Shown piece after piece: positions 24,595 to 34,124 of a stretch of 50,051 nucleotides of DNA. Source of the stretch: Thermoleophilia bacterium (GTDB taxonomy: Bacteria; Actinomycetota; Thermoleophilia; Miltoncostaeales; Miltoncostaeaceae); NCBI GenBank assembly GCA_028285405.1, contig JANQPH010000016.1:1-50051 (forward strand). The letters are read 5' to 3'. The position numbers and the translations under genes were made by a program. The number at the start of each line of letters is the position of its first letter. The first letter of the stretch is position 1. Under the pieces are notes generated by a model that saw only the letters and a list, made by a program, of their open reading frames with translations, was not told the DNA's origin and made no database searches.

Positions 24595-25491
24595 GTGTCT
24601 CTGCCCGTCAGCATCACCGTGTCCCGAAACTGGGCCGACGTCCGTGCGAGCCTCTCGATCGCGCACGAGGCGTTCGTCGACTCGGGCTTCCAGAGTCCAC
24701 TCCCCTCGGGCGTGCGGCTGCTTCCGCCGCATCTCAACCCAGGGACGTTCGTGGCGCTCGGCATGCTGGACGGACGGCCGGCCGCGACGATCGTCGTCAC
24801 CGCGGACGGACCGTTCGGGCTGCCCTCGGATCGCTCCTTCGTCGAGGAGATCGACGAGCTCCGCACCCAGCACTCGATCGTCGAGCTCGGGTCGTTCGGC
24901 GTCAGCGAGTGGGCGCGGGGCGCGTCCATGCCGCTGCTGGCGCATCTGTTCGCGAGCCTGATCAGGGTCCTCTGGCGTCGTCCGGACTCGCTCTATGTCA
25001 TCGCGTCGCTCGACGCGTCGGCCAGCAAGTTCTACGGCCGGACCTTCGGGTTCTCGCCGCTCGCGCAGGGACAGCGGCCGCTCTACAAGGCGCCCGCACG
25101 GCTCCTGGGAGGAGCGCGACGCCAGATCCTCGCCACGCTGGAGGAGCCGGGGGGACTGCGCTCGGAGATCCGCCAGCTCGCGGACGGCCCGCCACCTCCC
25201 TGGCTGACGGTCAACGACGACACGCCGGAATGGCCGCTCGCCGATCTGGCGCTGCTCTTGGCCGAGTCCGGCGAGCTCGAGCGGATGAACGGCCAGTCCG
25301 AGCTGGCCGCGCCGATCCTCGCCGCCTACGAAGCGCTCGAGATCGAGGAGGGCGTCCCGCTCTCACGCCGTCGACGCTGGCTCGGCGTCGCGCACGATCC
25401 GGACGAGGACCGGATCTCGCCACCCGGCGAGGCGCCGCTCGCCAGCGATCTCGGCAACTCGCCGCCGGCGAAGGACCAGACCAGCGCCTGA
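24595..25491 (+). CDS. GNAT-fold acyltransferase, N-acyl amino acid synthase (FeeM)-like
   Basis: A 298-aa protein. Residues from about 5 to 165 follow the FeeM/autoinducer-synthase-like GNAT pattern: an early AHEAFVDSGF, FVALGMLDGRPAATIVVTAD, then DRSFVEEIDELR, IVELGSFGVSEWARG, and KFYGRTFGFSPLA at the end. FeeM-type enzymes transfer an acyl chain from acyl-carrier protein to an amino acid. The C-terminal 130 residues are unassigned, Pro-rich and acidic. No clear ribosome site precedes the GTG at 24595 (GTG at 24619 is an alternative), so the start is uncertain. Divergent from the c-di-GMP gene across 223 bases. Confidence 0.6.
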   Translation: MSLPVSITVSRNWADVRASLSIAHEAFVDSGFQSPLPSGVRLLPPHLNPGTFVALGMLDGRPAATIVVTADGPFGLPSDRSFVEEIDELRTQHSIVELGSFGVSEWARGASMPLLAHLFASLIRVLWRRPDSLYVIASLDASASKFYGRTFGFSPLAQGQRPLYKAPARLLGGARRQILATLEEPGGLRSEIRQLADGPPPPWLTVNDDTPEWPLADLALLLAESGELERMNGQSELAAPILAAYEALEIEEGVPLSRRRRWLGVAHDPDEDRISPPGEAPLASDLGNSPPAKDQTSA

Positions 25492-25639
25492 ACCGACCCC
25501 GCCGCCTCGCGTCGGCGCGGGCGTATCGATCAGTGCGTAGTCGGCGGAGCACCACCGCGATACGGTCCGGATGTCTTGGGCACCCCTGGCGGTTGGCCGA
25601 AGGCACACCCGAGACCGGCACGACCGAATAGGAGGCGAG

Positions 25640-26659
25640 ATGCAGCTCGCGATGGTTGGCCTCGGCCGAATGGGCGCGAACATGGTTCGGCGACTCATGA
25701 AGGACGGCCACGACTGCGTGGTCTTCGACACGAACCCCGACGTGGTGAAGGAGCTCGAGGGTGAGGGAGCGACGGGCGCGACGTCCATCGAGGACCTCGC
25801 CTCGAAGCTCGACGCGCCGCGAGCCGTCTGGATGATGGTCCCGGCCGCCATCACCGGGAAGGTGATGGAGGAGATCGCCGACGCCCTGGACGAGGGTGAC
25901 ACGATCATCGACGGCGGCAACAGCTACTACATCGACGACATTGCCCGAGCGCAGGAGCTCAAGCCCAAGGGGATCCACTACGTCGATGCCGGCACCAGCG
26001 GTGGCGTCTGGGGCCTCGAGCGCGGGTACTGCCTCATGATCGGCGGCGAGAAGGAGCCGGTGGAGCGCCTGGACCCGATCTTCCGGAGCATCGCCCCCGG
26101 GGTCGAGGCCGCCGAGCGAACGCCGCACCGGACCGGCGAGCCGTCCCAGCCGGAGTACGGCTACCTCCACTGCGGCCCGAACGGCGCCGGCCACTTCGTG
26201 AAGATGGTCCACAACGGGATCGAGTACGGGATCATGGCCGCCTACGCCGAGGGCCTGAACGTGCTGGAGCGCGCCGACGCGGGCATGCACCAGCGCGAGA
26301 TCGACGCCGAGACGGCGCCGCTGCGCAACCCCGAGCACTACCAGTACGAGCTGGACATGGGCGCGATCGCCGAGGTCTGGCGGCGCGGCAGCGTGATCTC
26401 GTCGTGGCTGCTGGACCTCACGGCCGACTCCCTGGCCCGCTGGCCCGACCTGTCGAACTTCGAGGGTCGCGTCTCGGATTCGGGAGAGGGTCGCTGGACC
26501 GTCCTGGCGGCGGTCGATGTCGGCGCGCCGACCCACGTGCTCTCGGCCGCGCTCTTCGAGCGGTTCGAGTCGCGCGGAGACGCCGACTACGCCGACAAGC
26601 TGATGTCGGCGATGCGGCTCGGCTTCGGCGGGCACGAGGAGCGCCACGACGCGACGTAG
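25640..26659 (+). CDS. gnd: 6-phosphogluconate dehydrogenase, decarboxylating, short form
   Basis: A 339-aa enzyme that oxidises 6-phosphogluconate to ribulose 5-phosphate. The ATG at 25640 follows an excellent AGGAGG. NAD(P) motif MVGLGRMGANMVRRLMKDGH, the DGGNSYY segment, VDAGTSGGVWGLERGYCLMI and the catalytic Lys/His region HCGPNGAGHFVKMVHNGIEY are all present. The length (about 340 rather than 470) is that of the GndA/YqeC-type short enzyme, often NAD-preferring. Aspartate in the second strand (VVFDTNP) is consistent with NAD use. The other oxidative pentose-phosphate gene, zwf, is 2 kb away on the other strand. Confidence 0.94.
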   Translation: MQLAMVGLGRMGANMVRRLMKDGHDCVVFDTNPDVVKELEGEGATGATSIEDLASKLDAPRAVWMMVPAAITGKVMEEIADALDEGDTIIDGGNSYYIDDIARAQELKPKGIHYVDAGTSGGVWGLERGYCLMIGGEKEPVERLDPIFRSIAPGVEAAERTPHRTGEPSQPEYGYLHCGPNGAGHFVKMVHNGIEYGIMAAYAEGLNVLERADAGMHQREIDAETAPLRNPEHYQYELDMGAIAEVWRRGSVISSWLLDLTADSLARWPDLSNFEGRVSDSGEGRWTVLAAVDVGAPTHVLSAALFERFESRGDADYADKLMSAMRLGFGGHEERHDAT

Positions 26660-26678
26660 GCCCTGAGCCTCGAACGGT

Positions 26679-26704
26679 CCTCGCGCTCGCGATCGAGCGC
26701 GAGG
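26679..26704. terminator. Bidirectional hairpin between gnd and the DUF429 gene
   Basis: An 11-bp perfect stem (26679-26689 and 26694-26704, CCTCGCGCTCG and its complement) with a 4-base CGAT loop, in the 49-base gap between two convergent genes, suiting transcription from either side. Confidence 0.6.
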
Positions 26705-26708
26705 CTCC

Positions 26709-28289
26709 TCACCCCTGAAGCGAGAACCAGGCCTCGAGCGCGCGCATCTGGTGCGGCAGCGGCGTCGCCGTCGTGGTGATCCGCTCGATCGCGTCGACGG
26801 CCTCGAGCGGGGTCTCGCCGGTCATGACGGTCCGCGCGGCGGCGGCGACGGTGGCCGAGCGCTCCTTGCCGCCCAGGCAGTGCACGGCGACCGGACCGCG
26901 CCGGCGCGCTCCCGCGAACAGGTCGGCCCCCAACTGGATGACCTCGGTGCTGAGGGCCTCCCCGTCGGGCTGACGCAGCCGGTGCTCGACGATGCCCGCC
27001 GCGGCGTAGGCGGCATCCAGTATCGCCCGCTGGTCACCGCGGTATTCGCTGTCCTCCACCATGTTCAGCACCGTCCTGACACCCGCCGCCGCCATCGCCT
27101 CGACGTGCTCGGCGGTGAACGGCAGGTTGCTGAGGAAGAGGTCGTCGGCGACCCAGTGACCGCGAAAGCGGCGCTTCTCGCCCTCGATCCGGATCGCCGG
27201 CGGGCTCCCGGGCGCTTGAGCCGGGTGGCTCGGGGCGTCGACCCCGTGTGCGCTCCCGCTCTCGCGCAGCAGCCGATAGACGCCGAGCAGCACGTCGCGA
27301 TCGCTCGGGCTGAGGTCCGCGTCGTCCTCGAGGGTGCGCGCGAGCCCGTCGAGCGCTCCGATCCCACTCTCGGCGTCGAGCTCCTGGATCTGCAGCGGGC
27401 TGCGGAGCGGCTCCCCGCCGAGATAGTGGCGGGCGAGCTCGAGCGACAGGATCCGCCCCTCGAGCTGGTAGGTGTGCTCGCGCTCCTCGGGGAGCGCGAC
27501 GAGCGCCGACCGGCACGCCCACAGCCCCCACGCCGCCGCCAGGGCGTCGACGGCGTCCTGGCTCTCGAGCAGCGTGTCCCTCCAGTCGTCCCGCCCGCCC
27601 CAGGTCGCCTCCGGCGAGGTCTCGACCAGCTCCTCGACGAGCTCGCCCCCCGACAGCGCGATCAGGTCCGGTCGCAGCTCGCGCACGAACAGCCGCGGGA
27701 ACACCTCGACGACCAGCGGCCACCCCGGAGGGTCGAACGGCCACACGCTCACCCCCTGCAGGCCAGCGAGCTGCACCATGCCGCGAAGCGACTGAGCGCC
27801 GACTGACCCCGCTCCGGTGAGCTGGAAAGGCGACTGCGGTGAGGCGCCGGGGCGCTTGGACGCCATCTCGGTCCGCCGGAAGCGGTCCCGCTCGCGAAGG
27901 ACGGCCGGCAGCGGACGCACGTGCGGACCCCAGAACGGCTCGGGGAGCTCCGCCGGCCATCCCCAACCCTCCTCGGACGCTCCCGAGCCATCCTCCCGCT
28001 CGCGCGCCCAGGCCCACAGCTGCCTGACATCCGGGATCTCCCGCTCGTCGAGATACCACCGCGGGAGCGAGAAGGCGAAGTCGAGGCCGATGGCGGTCCG
28101 GGGATGCTCGGCGGCGAGCTCGAGGACGTACGCGATGGTCTCATCGCGGTCGCGGCCGGAGCTCAGCTCGACGAGCTCACCCTCGCGAACGACCGCCACC
28201 CAGATCGCGCGCCGCTGGGTCGTCGTGGAATGGGCCCCGGACCAGTCCACGCCGATCGCCTGGATGTCGTCGCCGGGGGCGCCCGTCAT
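26709..28289 (-). CDS. DUF429 domain fused to a dual-specificity-type phosphatase
   Basis: A 526-aa two-domain protein. Residues 1-330 show the DUF429 layout (QAIGVDWSGAHSTTTQRRAI, TAIGLDFAFSLPRWYLDE, VVEVFPRLFVRELRP, SQDAVDALAAAWGLWA), a RNase-H-like fold of unknown activity. After a Pro-rich linker near 345-365, a phosphatase domain begins (FRGHWVADDLFLSNLPFTAE). It ends with the signature VHCLGGKERSA: nucleophile Cys471, Arg477 (CX5R), and a possible general acid Asp442 (QPDGEA). The frame is continuous across the junction, so this is a genuine fusion. It is convergent with gnd and divergent from an SRPBCC gene. Substrate unknown. Confidence 0.85.
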   Translation of the reverse strand: MTGAPGDDIQAIGVDWSGAHSTTTQRRAIWVAVVREGELVELSSGRDRDETIAYVLELAAEHPRTAIGLDFAFSLPRWYLDEREIPDVRQLWAWAREREDGSGASEEGWGWPAELPEPFWGPHVRPLPAVLRERDRFRRTEMASKRPGASPQSPFQLTGAGSVGAQSLRGMVQLAGLQGVSVWPFDPPGWPLVVEVFPRLFVRELRPDLIALSGGELVEELVETSPEATWGGRDDWRDTLLESQDAVDALAAAWGLWACRSALVALPEEREHTYQLEGRILSLELARHYLGGEPLRSPLQIQELDAESGIGALDGLARTLEDDADLSPSDRDVLLGVYRLLRESGSAHGVDAPSHPAQAPGSPPAIRIEGEKRRFRGHWVADDLFLSNLPFTAEHVEAMAAAGVRTVLNMVEDSEYRGDQRAILDAAYAAAGIVEHRLRQPDGEALSTEVIQLGADLFAGARRRGPVAVHCLGGKERSATVAAAARTVMTGETPLEAVDAIERITTTATPLPHQMRALEAWFSLQG

Positions 28290-28343
28290 GCCGCCATGTT
28301 ATTGCTGCGCATGGCGGGTTCACGGATACGGAGCCGCGCAGCG

Positions 28344-28814
28344 ATGGACATGATCGAGATCAGTGAGCGAGCGCTCCTCGCCACGCCGCCCGAGGAGACC
28401 TACGACCTCGTCTGCGACTTCGGTCGGCTGGTCGAGTGGGACCCGGCGGTCGTCGCCGCGCGGCGCGTCGCGGGGCACCGCCTGGAGCCCGGCTCTCGCT
28501 ACGCCGTCCAGGTCAGGTTCCTCGGCCGCACCCCGGTTGTCGACTACGAGCTGCTCGAGGCCGATCCGCACCGGCGGGTGGTGTACGAGGCGCGAGCGGC
28601 GTGGCTCACCGCGCACGACACGATCGAGCTCGAGCGCTCGGACGAGGGGACGCTCCTCGACGCGCGGACCAGGATGCAGGTCCACGAGCGCGTGGCGCCC
28701 CTCGCACGCGTGATCGCGCCGCTCATGCGCCGGCAGGCGCGCGCGAGCGTCGAGCGGCTGATCGCGGTCTGCGCCTCCAGAGCGGCCGCGCGCGCCAACG
28801 GCGCACGGGGCTAG
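28344..28814 (+). CDS. SRPBCC (START-like) family protein
   Basis: A 156-aa protein in the polyketide-cyclase/dehydrase-like SRPBCC fold: [33 protein letters not shown], then [20 protein letters not shown] and an amphipathic C-terminal helix. The ATG at 28344 has GGAG about 9 bases upstream; ATG at 28311 or 28350 are alternatives. Such proteins bind hydrophobic ligands in a helix-grip pocket. Its TAG stop shares CTAG with the convergent zwf stop. Confidence 0.8.
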   Translation: MDMIEISERALLATPPEETYDLVCDFGRLVEWDPAVVAARRVAGHRLEPGSRYAVQVRFLGRTPVVDYELLEADPHRRVVYEARAAWLTAHDTIELERSDEGTLLDARTRMQVHERVAPLARVIAPLMRRQARASVERLIAVCASRAAARANGARG

Positions 28815-30241
28815 CTCGAGGGCGCGTCCATGGTGGGTGGGTCCCCGGACTTCTCGGACGGGTTCATCCACCTGTCCCCGGCCGGCAGCAGGCTCGTGGC
28901 CTGCGGCGCCCCCCACCCGCCGGGGGTGTAGGGCAGCACCGGCCGCGTGTCGTCGAGGATCCGGCTGACGATCCGCCACTGCTCAGCGATTCCGTCCTCT
29001 CGCCCGAACAGCGTTGCGTCTCCGAGCATGGCGTCGGTGAGGAGGCGCTCGTAGGCGTCGGCCTCCTCTCCGTCGTGCTTGCACCGGACGGCCTCGAGCT
29101 CGACCATGTCGCCGGTCATCGCCTCACCCGGATGCTTCGCCTGGGTGCCGAGGGCGATGGCGATCTCGTCGGGACCGAGCCGGAACCGCACGTAGTTGGC
29201 GGGGCCTTGGGCCACCCCGGTGCCGAAGACATCCGCCGGCGGTCGGCGCAGCACCGCGACGACCTCGGTCGCGGTCACCGGCATGCGCTTTCCGGCACGG
29301 ATGAGGAAGGGGACTCCGGACCAGCGCCAGGAGTCGATCATCACGCGCAGCGCGACGAACGTCTCGACGTTCGAGTCGGGAGCGACGCCGTCGATGCTCC
29401 GGTAGCCGTCGTACTGACCGCGGATCATGTCCTCGGGAGCGATCGTCCGGATCGAGGAGAACAGCGCCACCTTCTGGTCGCGCAGCGCCTTTGCGGACGG
29501 GTCCGCGGGCGGCTCCATGCCGAGCATCGCGACCACCTGGAGCAGGTGGTTCTGGACGACGTCGCGAATCGTCCCCGCCTCGTCGTAGAACTTGCCGCGG
29601 TCCTCGACGCCGAACGACTCGGCCATCGTGATCTGGACGCTCTCCACGAAGTTGCGGTTCCAGATCGGCTCCAGGAACGCGTTGGCGAAGCGGAAGAACA
29701 TCAGGTTCTGGACCGACTCCTTCCCGAGGTAGTGGTCGATCCGGTAGATCACGTCCTCCGAGAAGAACCGGTGCAGCACGTCGTTCAGCTGCTGGGCCGA
29801 TGCCGCGTCTCGGCCGAACGGCTTCTCGACCACGATGCGACAGCCCTCGGCCAGCCCGGCGCCGGCGAGACCCTCGGCCACCGTGCCAAAGAGCGACGGG
29901 GGGATGGCCAGGTAGCTGGTGACGTGGGTCGCACCGCCGACGCAGCTCTTGATCGACGCGAAGGTCTCGGGCTTGCGGTAGTCGCCGCTGACGTACCGAA
30001 GACGGCCGGCGAACGCGGTGAACACCTTCTCGTCGAACTCGTCGCCGAGGTGGCTGGTGATCGAGTCTCGTGCACGCCCGACCAGCTGGTCGTCGGTCCA
30101 GTCGTCGAGCGCGACCCCCACCACGGGAACATCGAGCAGGCCCTTGCGAGACATCTCGTAGAGGGCCGGGAAGATCTTCTTCTTGGCGAGGTCTCCTGAC
30201 GCGCCAAAGAAGACGAGTGCATCCGACTGCTGTTCCGCCAC
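28811..30241 (-). CDS. zwf: Glucose-6-phosphate 1-dehydrogenase
   Basis: A 476-aa enzyme that oxidises glucose 6-phosphate to 6-phosphogluconolactone. The GTG at 30241 lies behind GGAGGATGTGAGTC. The dinucleotide fold begins [31 protein letters not shown] is conserved, and the active-site signature [20 protein letters not shown] is complete. [13 protein letters not shown] and IRAGKRMPV follow. Length is normal. Together with the short gnd gene 2 kb away it makes an incomplete oxidative pentose-phosphate set; no 6-phosphogluconolactonase gene is present here. Confidence 0.96.
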   Translation of the reverse strand: MAEQQSDALVFFGASGDLAKKKIFPALYEMSRKGLLDVPVVGVALDDWTDDQLVGRARDSITSHLGDEFDEKVFTAFAGRLRYVSGDYRKPETFASIKSCVGGATHVTSYLAIPPSLFGTVAEGLAGAGLAEGCRIVVEKPFGRDAASAQQLNDVLHRFFSEDVIYRIDHYLGKESVQNLMFFRFANAFLEPIWNRNFVESVQITMAESFGVEDRGKFYDEAGTIRDVVQNHLLQVVAMLGMEPPADPSAKALRDQKVALFSSIRTIAPEDMIRGQYDGYRSIDGVAPDSNVETFVALRVMIDSWRWSGVPFLIRAGKRMPVTATEVVAVLRRPPADVFGTGVAQGPANYVRFRLGPDEIAIALGTQAKHPGEAMTGDMVELEAVRCKHDGEEADAYERLLTDAMLGDATLFGREDGIAEQWRIVSRILDDTRPVLPYTPGGWGAPQATSLLPAGDRWMNPSEKSGDPPTMDAPSS

Positions 30242-30491
30242 GACTCACATCCTCCGTCGTTCGCACACGGGCCGATGTCGAGCTCCGCGCTCGGCCTCGC
30301 CAGCGTATCGGCACGGGGGGAGCCCCTCGCTCAACATCTTCGGCCGCAGCGCGCCGAGAACGCGCTCGCCGTCGGGTCTGAGGGTGACGTGACGGATTCG
30401 ATACGCGCCCGGGCGCGAGCTTCACACCAGCGTTTCATGCCCGCGGATAGCGTGGCCAGCGACGGTGCGACGAGCCGACTCGGGAGGCGGA

Positions 30492-31082
30492 GTGCGAAGA
30501 GTTGCCGGGTCCTGTGCTCGGGTGTCGGCGGGCCCCGAGGCGCCGACCGTCGAGGTCTGGCCCTACTCCCAGGACACACGGGTGCCGTGGCGGACCCGGG
30601 TCGCGCTGCTGGTCGACCCGATCAACCTCCTCTTCGTCGACACCGACACCCCGGCGCTCATGGATGCGCTCGCCGCGCTGGGCTGGCGGCGACCCGAGAT
30701 CGGGGCGACGCACTGTGCGTGGGTGGACGGGGCTCGGGTGCCCATGGCCGATCACACCGCGCTCGGTCCGAATCACGACCGCTTCCACGTGCGCTTCTGG
30801 GCCGCCGCCGGTGGCCTCGTGGTCGGCGCCGCGCACCGCGAGGTCGCCGGGCGACTGGTCGAGCACGTCGTGACGTCGTGGGACGCGGCACGGGCGAAGG
30901 TGATCGCCGACCTCTGCAGCGTCGGATGGACACGCGGCGGAGCGACGGAGGCGGTCGCGTCGGTGAACGTCCGTGGGCTGCCCGGGGACGGACGGGTGTG
31001 GCGGGTCGCCGCGCCCGAGCCGAGCTCCCCGCCCGGCGGGCGCGCCGAGGGCCGCCCGACGGCGGCGGCCCGCGGCTCCTAG
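30492..31082 (+). CDS. LssY C-terminal-domain-like protein
   Basis: A 196-aa protein. The GTG at 30492 is chosen over the GTG at 30465 because GGGAGG lies about 5 bases before it. The core [33 protein letters not shown] and [20 protein letters not shown] with [20 protein letters not shown] follows the LssY-C pattern seen at the end of some PAP2/DedA-type membrane proteins, but here it stands alone without membrane spans. Function unknown. Its stop overlaps the convergent sigma-factor stop in CTAG. Confidence 0.6.
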   Translation: MRRVAGSCARVSAGPEAPTVEVWPYSQDTRVPWRTRVALLVDPINLLFVDTDTPALMDALAALGWRRPEIGATHCAWVDGARVPMADHTALGPNHDRFHVRFWAAAGGLVVGAAHREVAGRLVEHVVTSWDAARAKVIADLCSVGWTRGGATEAVASVNVRGLPGDGRVWRVAAPEPSSPPGGRAEGRPTAAARGS

Positions 31083-32341
31083 CTCGCGTCCTCGGCGGCC
31101 GCCCTGCGCTCGCGCAGGAACCTGACCTGCGCGCTGTTCTCGACGAGCTCGGCCGCTCGTTCGTAGGCCGTCGCCGCCTCGGCGTGCGCGCCCACGCGCT
31201 CCAGGAGCGCGGCGCGGCTCGAATGGAACGGCGCGTAGCGCTCGAGCTCGGGCTCGAGCGGCTCGAGCATGTCGAGGCCGACCTTCGGGCCGTCGACCAT
31301 GGCGATCGCGATCGCTCGGTTCAGTGCGACCACCGGCGAGCGGTCGAGCCGGTAGAGCTCGTTGTAGAGACCCGCGACCTGCCGCCAGTCCGTGTCGTCG
31401 GGGCGCTCCGCCTCGGAATGGACCGCCGCGATCGCCGCCTGGACCTGGTACCTGCCCGGGCGCTGGAGCCGGAGCGCCCGCTCGAGCAGACGTTGGCCCT
31501 CCTCGATGAGCGACCGGTCCCACAGGCTGCGGTCCTGGTCGTCGAGCAGGACCACGCCGTCGGGACCCTGCCGGGCGCGCCAGCGCGAGTGCTGAAGACG
31601 CAGCAGCGCGGCCAGCCCGAGCGCCTCCGGCTCGTCCGGCATCAGCGCCGCGAGGACACCCGACAGACGAATTGCCTCGTCGGCGAGCTCGCGCCTGACC
31701 AGGGAGTCGCCGCCCGTGGCGAGGTACCCCTCGTTGAAGATCAGATAGAGGGCGGCAAGAACCGCCTCGAGCCGCTCGGGGAGCTGGTGCGCGTCCGGGA
31801 CCTTGTACGGGATCCCCGCGTCGCGGATCTTGCGCTTGGCCCGCACGAGCCGCTGCGCCATGGTCGGCTCCGGCACGAGGAACGCACGCGCGATCTCCGG
31901 GGTCTTGAGCCCCCCGAGCGTCCGAAGGGTCAGCGCGACCTGCGCGTCGACCGCGAGCGCCGGGTGACAGCACGTGAAGATGAGCCGGAGCCGCTCGTCT
32001 GGAACTGACCGCATCTCCTCGTCCTCCTCCCCCTCGGAGTACGCCCCGGGCGTCGGCGAGCGCGTCAGCTCGGCCTCGAGCTCGCGCTGCTTGGCCTGCA
32101 TGCGCGTGCCGCGCCGAAGCACGTCGATGGCCTTGCGCCGGGCGGTGGTCGTGATCCACGCGGCCGGGTTGTCCGGGACGCCGCGGTCGGGCCAGGTTCG
32201 GAGCGCCTCGACGAAGGCCTCCTGCAGCGCCTCCTCGGCGAGGTCGAAGTCGCGAACCGCCCCGATCAGGGCGGCCATCACCGTCCCGGTCTCGCGGCGG
32301 AAGACCGCCTCGATCGCGCGCTCAGGTGTGACGGGGGGCAT
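31079..32341 (-). CDS. ECF42-type RNA polymerase sigma factor
   Basis: A 420-aa protein. Sigma region 2 (about 10-80; [37 protein letters not shown]) and region 4 ([40 protein letters not shown]) are followed by a long helical C-terminal extension ([42 protein letters not shown]). This extension defines the ECF42 group, which lacks an anti-sigma factor and is linked to DGPF/YCII proteins. Indeed the DGPF gene overlaps its start by 20 bases. Region 2 normally pairs with such extensions for autoregulation. Confidence 0.92.
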   Translation of the reverse strand: MPPVTPERAIEAVFRRETGTVMAALIGAVRDFDLAEEALQEAFVEALRTWPDRGVPDNPAAWITTTARRKAIDVLRRGTRMQAKQRELEAELTRSPTPGAYSEGEEDEEMRSVPDERLRLIFTCCHPALAVDAQVALTLRTLGGLKTPEIARAFLVPEPTMAQRLVRAKRKIRDAGIPYKVPDAHQLPERLEAVLAALYLIFNEGYLATGGDSLVRRELADEAIRLSGVLAALMPDEPEALGLAALLRLQHSRWRARQGPDGVVLLDDQDRSLWDRSLIEEGQRLLERALRLQRPGRYQVQAAIAAVHSEAERPDDTDWRQVAGLYNELYRLDRSPVVALNRAIAIAMVDGPKVGLDMLEPLEPELERYAPFHSSRAALLERVGAHAEAATAYERAAELVENSAQVRFLRERRAAAEDAS

Positions 32342-32723
32342 CGTGCTGGTTGCGAAGGGCCTGCGTGGCGGCGACCCCCCGCTCGATGATCGGGCGCAGC
32401 TCGACCGTGCCGTGCTGGCTGCCGGGGCACCGCGCGGCGATCTGGATCGCCTCGTCGAGATCGTCGCACTCGATCACGTAGAACCCGCCGAGCTGCTCCT
32501 TCGTCTCGGCGAAGGGGCCATCGGTCACAAGCGCGTCACCACCCCGCACCCGGACCGTCGTCGCAGTCCCGGTCGGATGCAGCGCATCCGCTCCCCGGTA
32601 CACCCCGCTGTCGACTACGTGCTTCGTGAAGTCGTTGTACTGCTTCCAGAGCAGCTCCTGCTCGGGCGTGCCGTCGGCCGGGTGCTCGCTCTCGTCGTAG
32701 TAGATCATCATCAGGTAGCGCAT
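32322..32723 (-). CDS. DGPF/YCII-related protein partner of ECF42
   Basis: A 133-aa protein with ATG at 32723 behind GGGAGGA. It begins [20 protein letters not shown] and carries the eponymous [20 protein letters not shown] with a downstream [20 protein letters not shown]. These ferredoxin-like YCII-fold proteins are the usual targets and neighbours of ECF42 sigma factors; their activity is unclear. First gene of the two-gene unit. Confidence 0.9.
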   Translation of the reverse strand: MRYLMMIYYDESEHPADGTPEQELLWKQYNDFTKHVVDSGVYRGADALHPTGTATTVRVRGGDALVTDGPFAETKEQLGGFYVIECDDLDEAIQIAARCPGSQHGTVELRPIIERGVAATQALRNQHDAPRHT

Positions 32724-32893
32724 CCATTCCTCCCGTCGGCGCCGGAACCCGGCGGCGCGTGTCCGGCTCTCGTCCTGACGACGCTCGGCGGGCGCGCTTC
32801 TCGACGCACAGACCGGTCGGTCGAGACGATCTCGGCTCGATCCTGGCGCATCCGCCACCACTCCTGGGCGATCGCTCCGCCGAAGATCGTCGT

Positions 32894-32910
32894 GCCGCAC
32901 GGTGTGCGGC
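32894..32910. repeat. Hairpin upstream of ssb
   Basis: GCCGCAC and GTGCGGC form a 7-bp perfect stem around GGT, ending 20 bases before the ssb GTG. It may be an operator or a leader hairpin affecting translation. Nothing else in the 207-base gap was recognised. Confidence 0.35.
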
Positions 32911-32930
32911 GCGGAAACCGGAGGTGGATC

Positions 32931-33305
32931 GTGTCCGCTGATCTCAACCGCATCACGCTGGTGGGCAACCTGACCAGGGAGCCCGAGCTTCGACATCGAC
33001 CCACGGGCGATCCGGTGCTCTCCCTTCGGCTCGCCGTGAGCAGCCGCAGCAGGGAGGAGGGCGTGTGGTCGGAGCGCGGCAACTTCTTCGACGTGTCCCT
33101 CTTCGGGCCACGGGCCACGGTGCTCGCGGACCTGCTCCAGAAGGGCGAGCGGGTCGGCGTCGACGGGCGCCTCAGCTGGCGGGAGTGGCACGACGACGCC
33201 GGCAAGCGCCAGGAGCGGGTCGAGGTCGTCGCGAGCGACATCTTCCTGCTCGGCTCCGGCCGGCGCACGGCGGATGCCCCGCCCAAGGAACCGATGGCCG
33301 CCTAG
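32931..33305 (+). CDS. ssb: Short single-stranded DNA-binding protein without acidic tip
   Basis: A 124-aa OB-fold protein. GTG at 32931 follows GGAGGTGGATC. Sequence: DLNRITLVGNLTREPELRHR, then VLSLRLAVSSRSREEGVWSE and NFFDVSLFGPRATVLADLLQ, with GVDGRLSWREWHDDAGKRQE. This is a typical SSB core, but the protein stops at PPKEPMAA with no Gly-rich linker and no DDDIPF-type acidic tail. It is therefore probably a second SSB (competence or stress type) rather than the replicative one. Its stop overlaps the convergent DUF1275 stop. Confidence 0.9.
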   Translation: MSADLNRITLVGNLTREPELRHRPTGDPVLSLRLAVSSRSREEGVWSERGNFFDVSLFGPRATVLADLLQKGERVGVDGRLSWREWHDDAGKRQERVEVVASDIFLLGSGRRTADAPPKEPMAA

Positions 33306-34033
33306 CCGCCACCGTCCGACGGCGCCGGGGGCGAGGTGGTTGGCTCGCGGGTGTAGCGGCTCATCACGAGGAACACCGCCACACTGACGAGGAGCGACGC
33401 GAGCGCGGCGGCGAGCGCGAGCTCCACCGATACCCGGATCAGCAATGCGGCAACCACCGCTCCCGCGAGCATCGCGACCAACGCGATCACGCGACGGACC
33501 AGCTGAGCACGGGCGTCCTCCACGTCGAGGGCGTCCGACCCGATGCCGCTGAGCTGCTGGGTGACCACCGTCGTAGTGAGGTCGGGAATGGCCAGCGCGT
33601 GGACGGTGGCGTTCTGCAGCCCGATCGCGATCGCCAGGATGGCGACGATGATCAGACGATCCCGATCTGAGTCGACACCCAGCGAGAACGCGGCGATCGT
33701 CGCCAGCACGACGACCCCGATCTCGACGGGGAGCATCCGTCGCATCACGTGGATGGCCCTCGCGGACTGCAGCAGTCGCAGCCGCCCCGCCAGCGCGCCG
33801 CCGACCGCGAACGCCACGAGCGCGACCACCGTGGCCTCGGTCTTGGCGAGCCCCGCGCCGGTGAGCGCGATGCCGAAGAACACGACGTTGCCCGTCATGT
33901 TCCCGATGAAGACTCCGCCGAGGCCGAGGAAGGCGGTCGCGTCGACGAGGCCCGTGGCGAACGTGAGAGCGATCAGCGTCGGCGGAATCGGCCCGCGCAT
34001 CGGCGCAATCATCGCGAGCGCGCGAGACGTCAC
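33302..34033 (-). CDS. DUF1275 (YoaK-like) membrane protein
   Basis: A 243-aa protein with about six hydrophobic spans. It contains the DUF1275 signature: ALTFATGLVDATAFLGLGGV, then FIGNMTGNVVFFGIAL and IAIGLQNATVHALAIPDLTT with TVVTQQLSGIGSD. Function unknown. No ribosome site supports any one start; GTG at 34033, ATG at 34012 and ATG at 34000 are all possible. Short Pro/Ser-rich cytoplasmic tail. Confidence 0.85.
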   Translation of the reverse strand: MTSRALAMIAPMRGPIPPTLIALTFATGLVDATAFLGLGGVFIGNMTGNVVFFGIALTGAGLAKTEATVVALVAFAVGGALAGRLRLLQSARAIHVMRRMLPVEIGVVVLATIAAFSLGVDSDRDRLIIVAILAIAIGLQNATVHALAIPDLTTTVVTQQLSGIGSDALDVEDARAQLVRRVIALVAMLAGAVVAALLIRVSVELALAAALASLLVSVAVFLVMSRYTREPTTSPPAPSDGGG

Positions 34034-34124
34034 GGACGGCTCGGCGCCAGCCGGACCTCGTGCGCTCGATCGGAGCGGCGGCCGCTCGAGGAGCTCCCGG
34101 CCAGCTCGCGCGGACGCGGCGGGC

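Noticed and set aside
24575-24961. ATG at 24575 as start of the gene downstream of the c-di-GMP locus
   Set aside because: It lies in a different frame from the FeeM-like protein and encodes Arg/Ser-rich shadow sequence.
21282-25631. A 1449-codon open frame on the plus strand
   Set aside because: It runs antisense through the methyltransferase and the GGDEF/HD-GYP gene, whose motifs are complete. Its translation is Arg/Gly/Asp-rich low-complexity typical of high-GC shadow frames.
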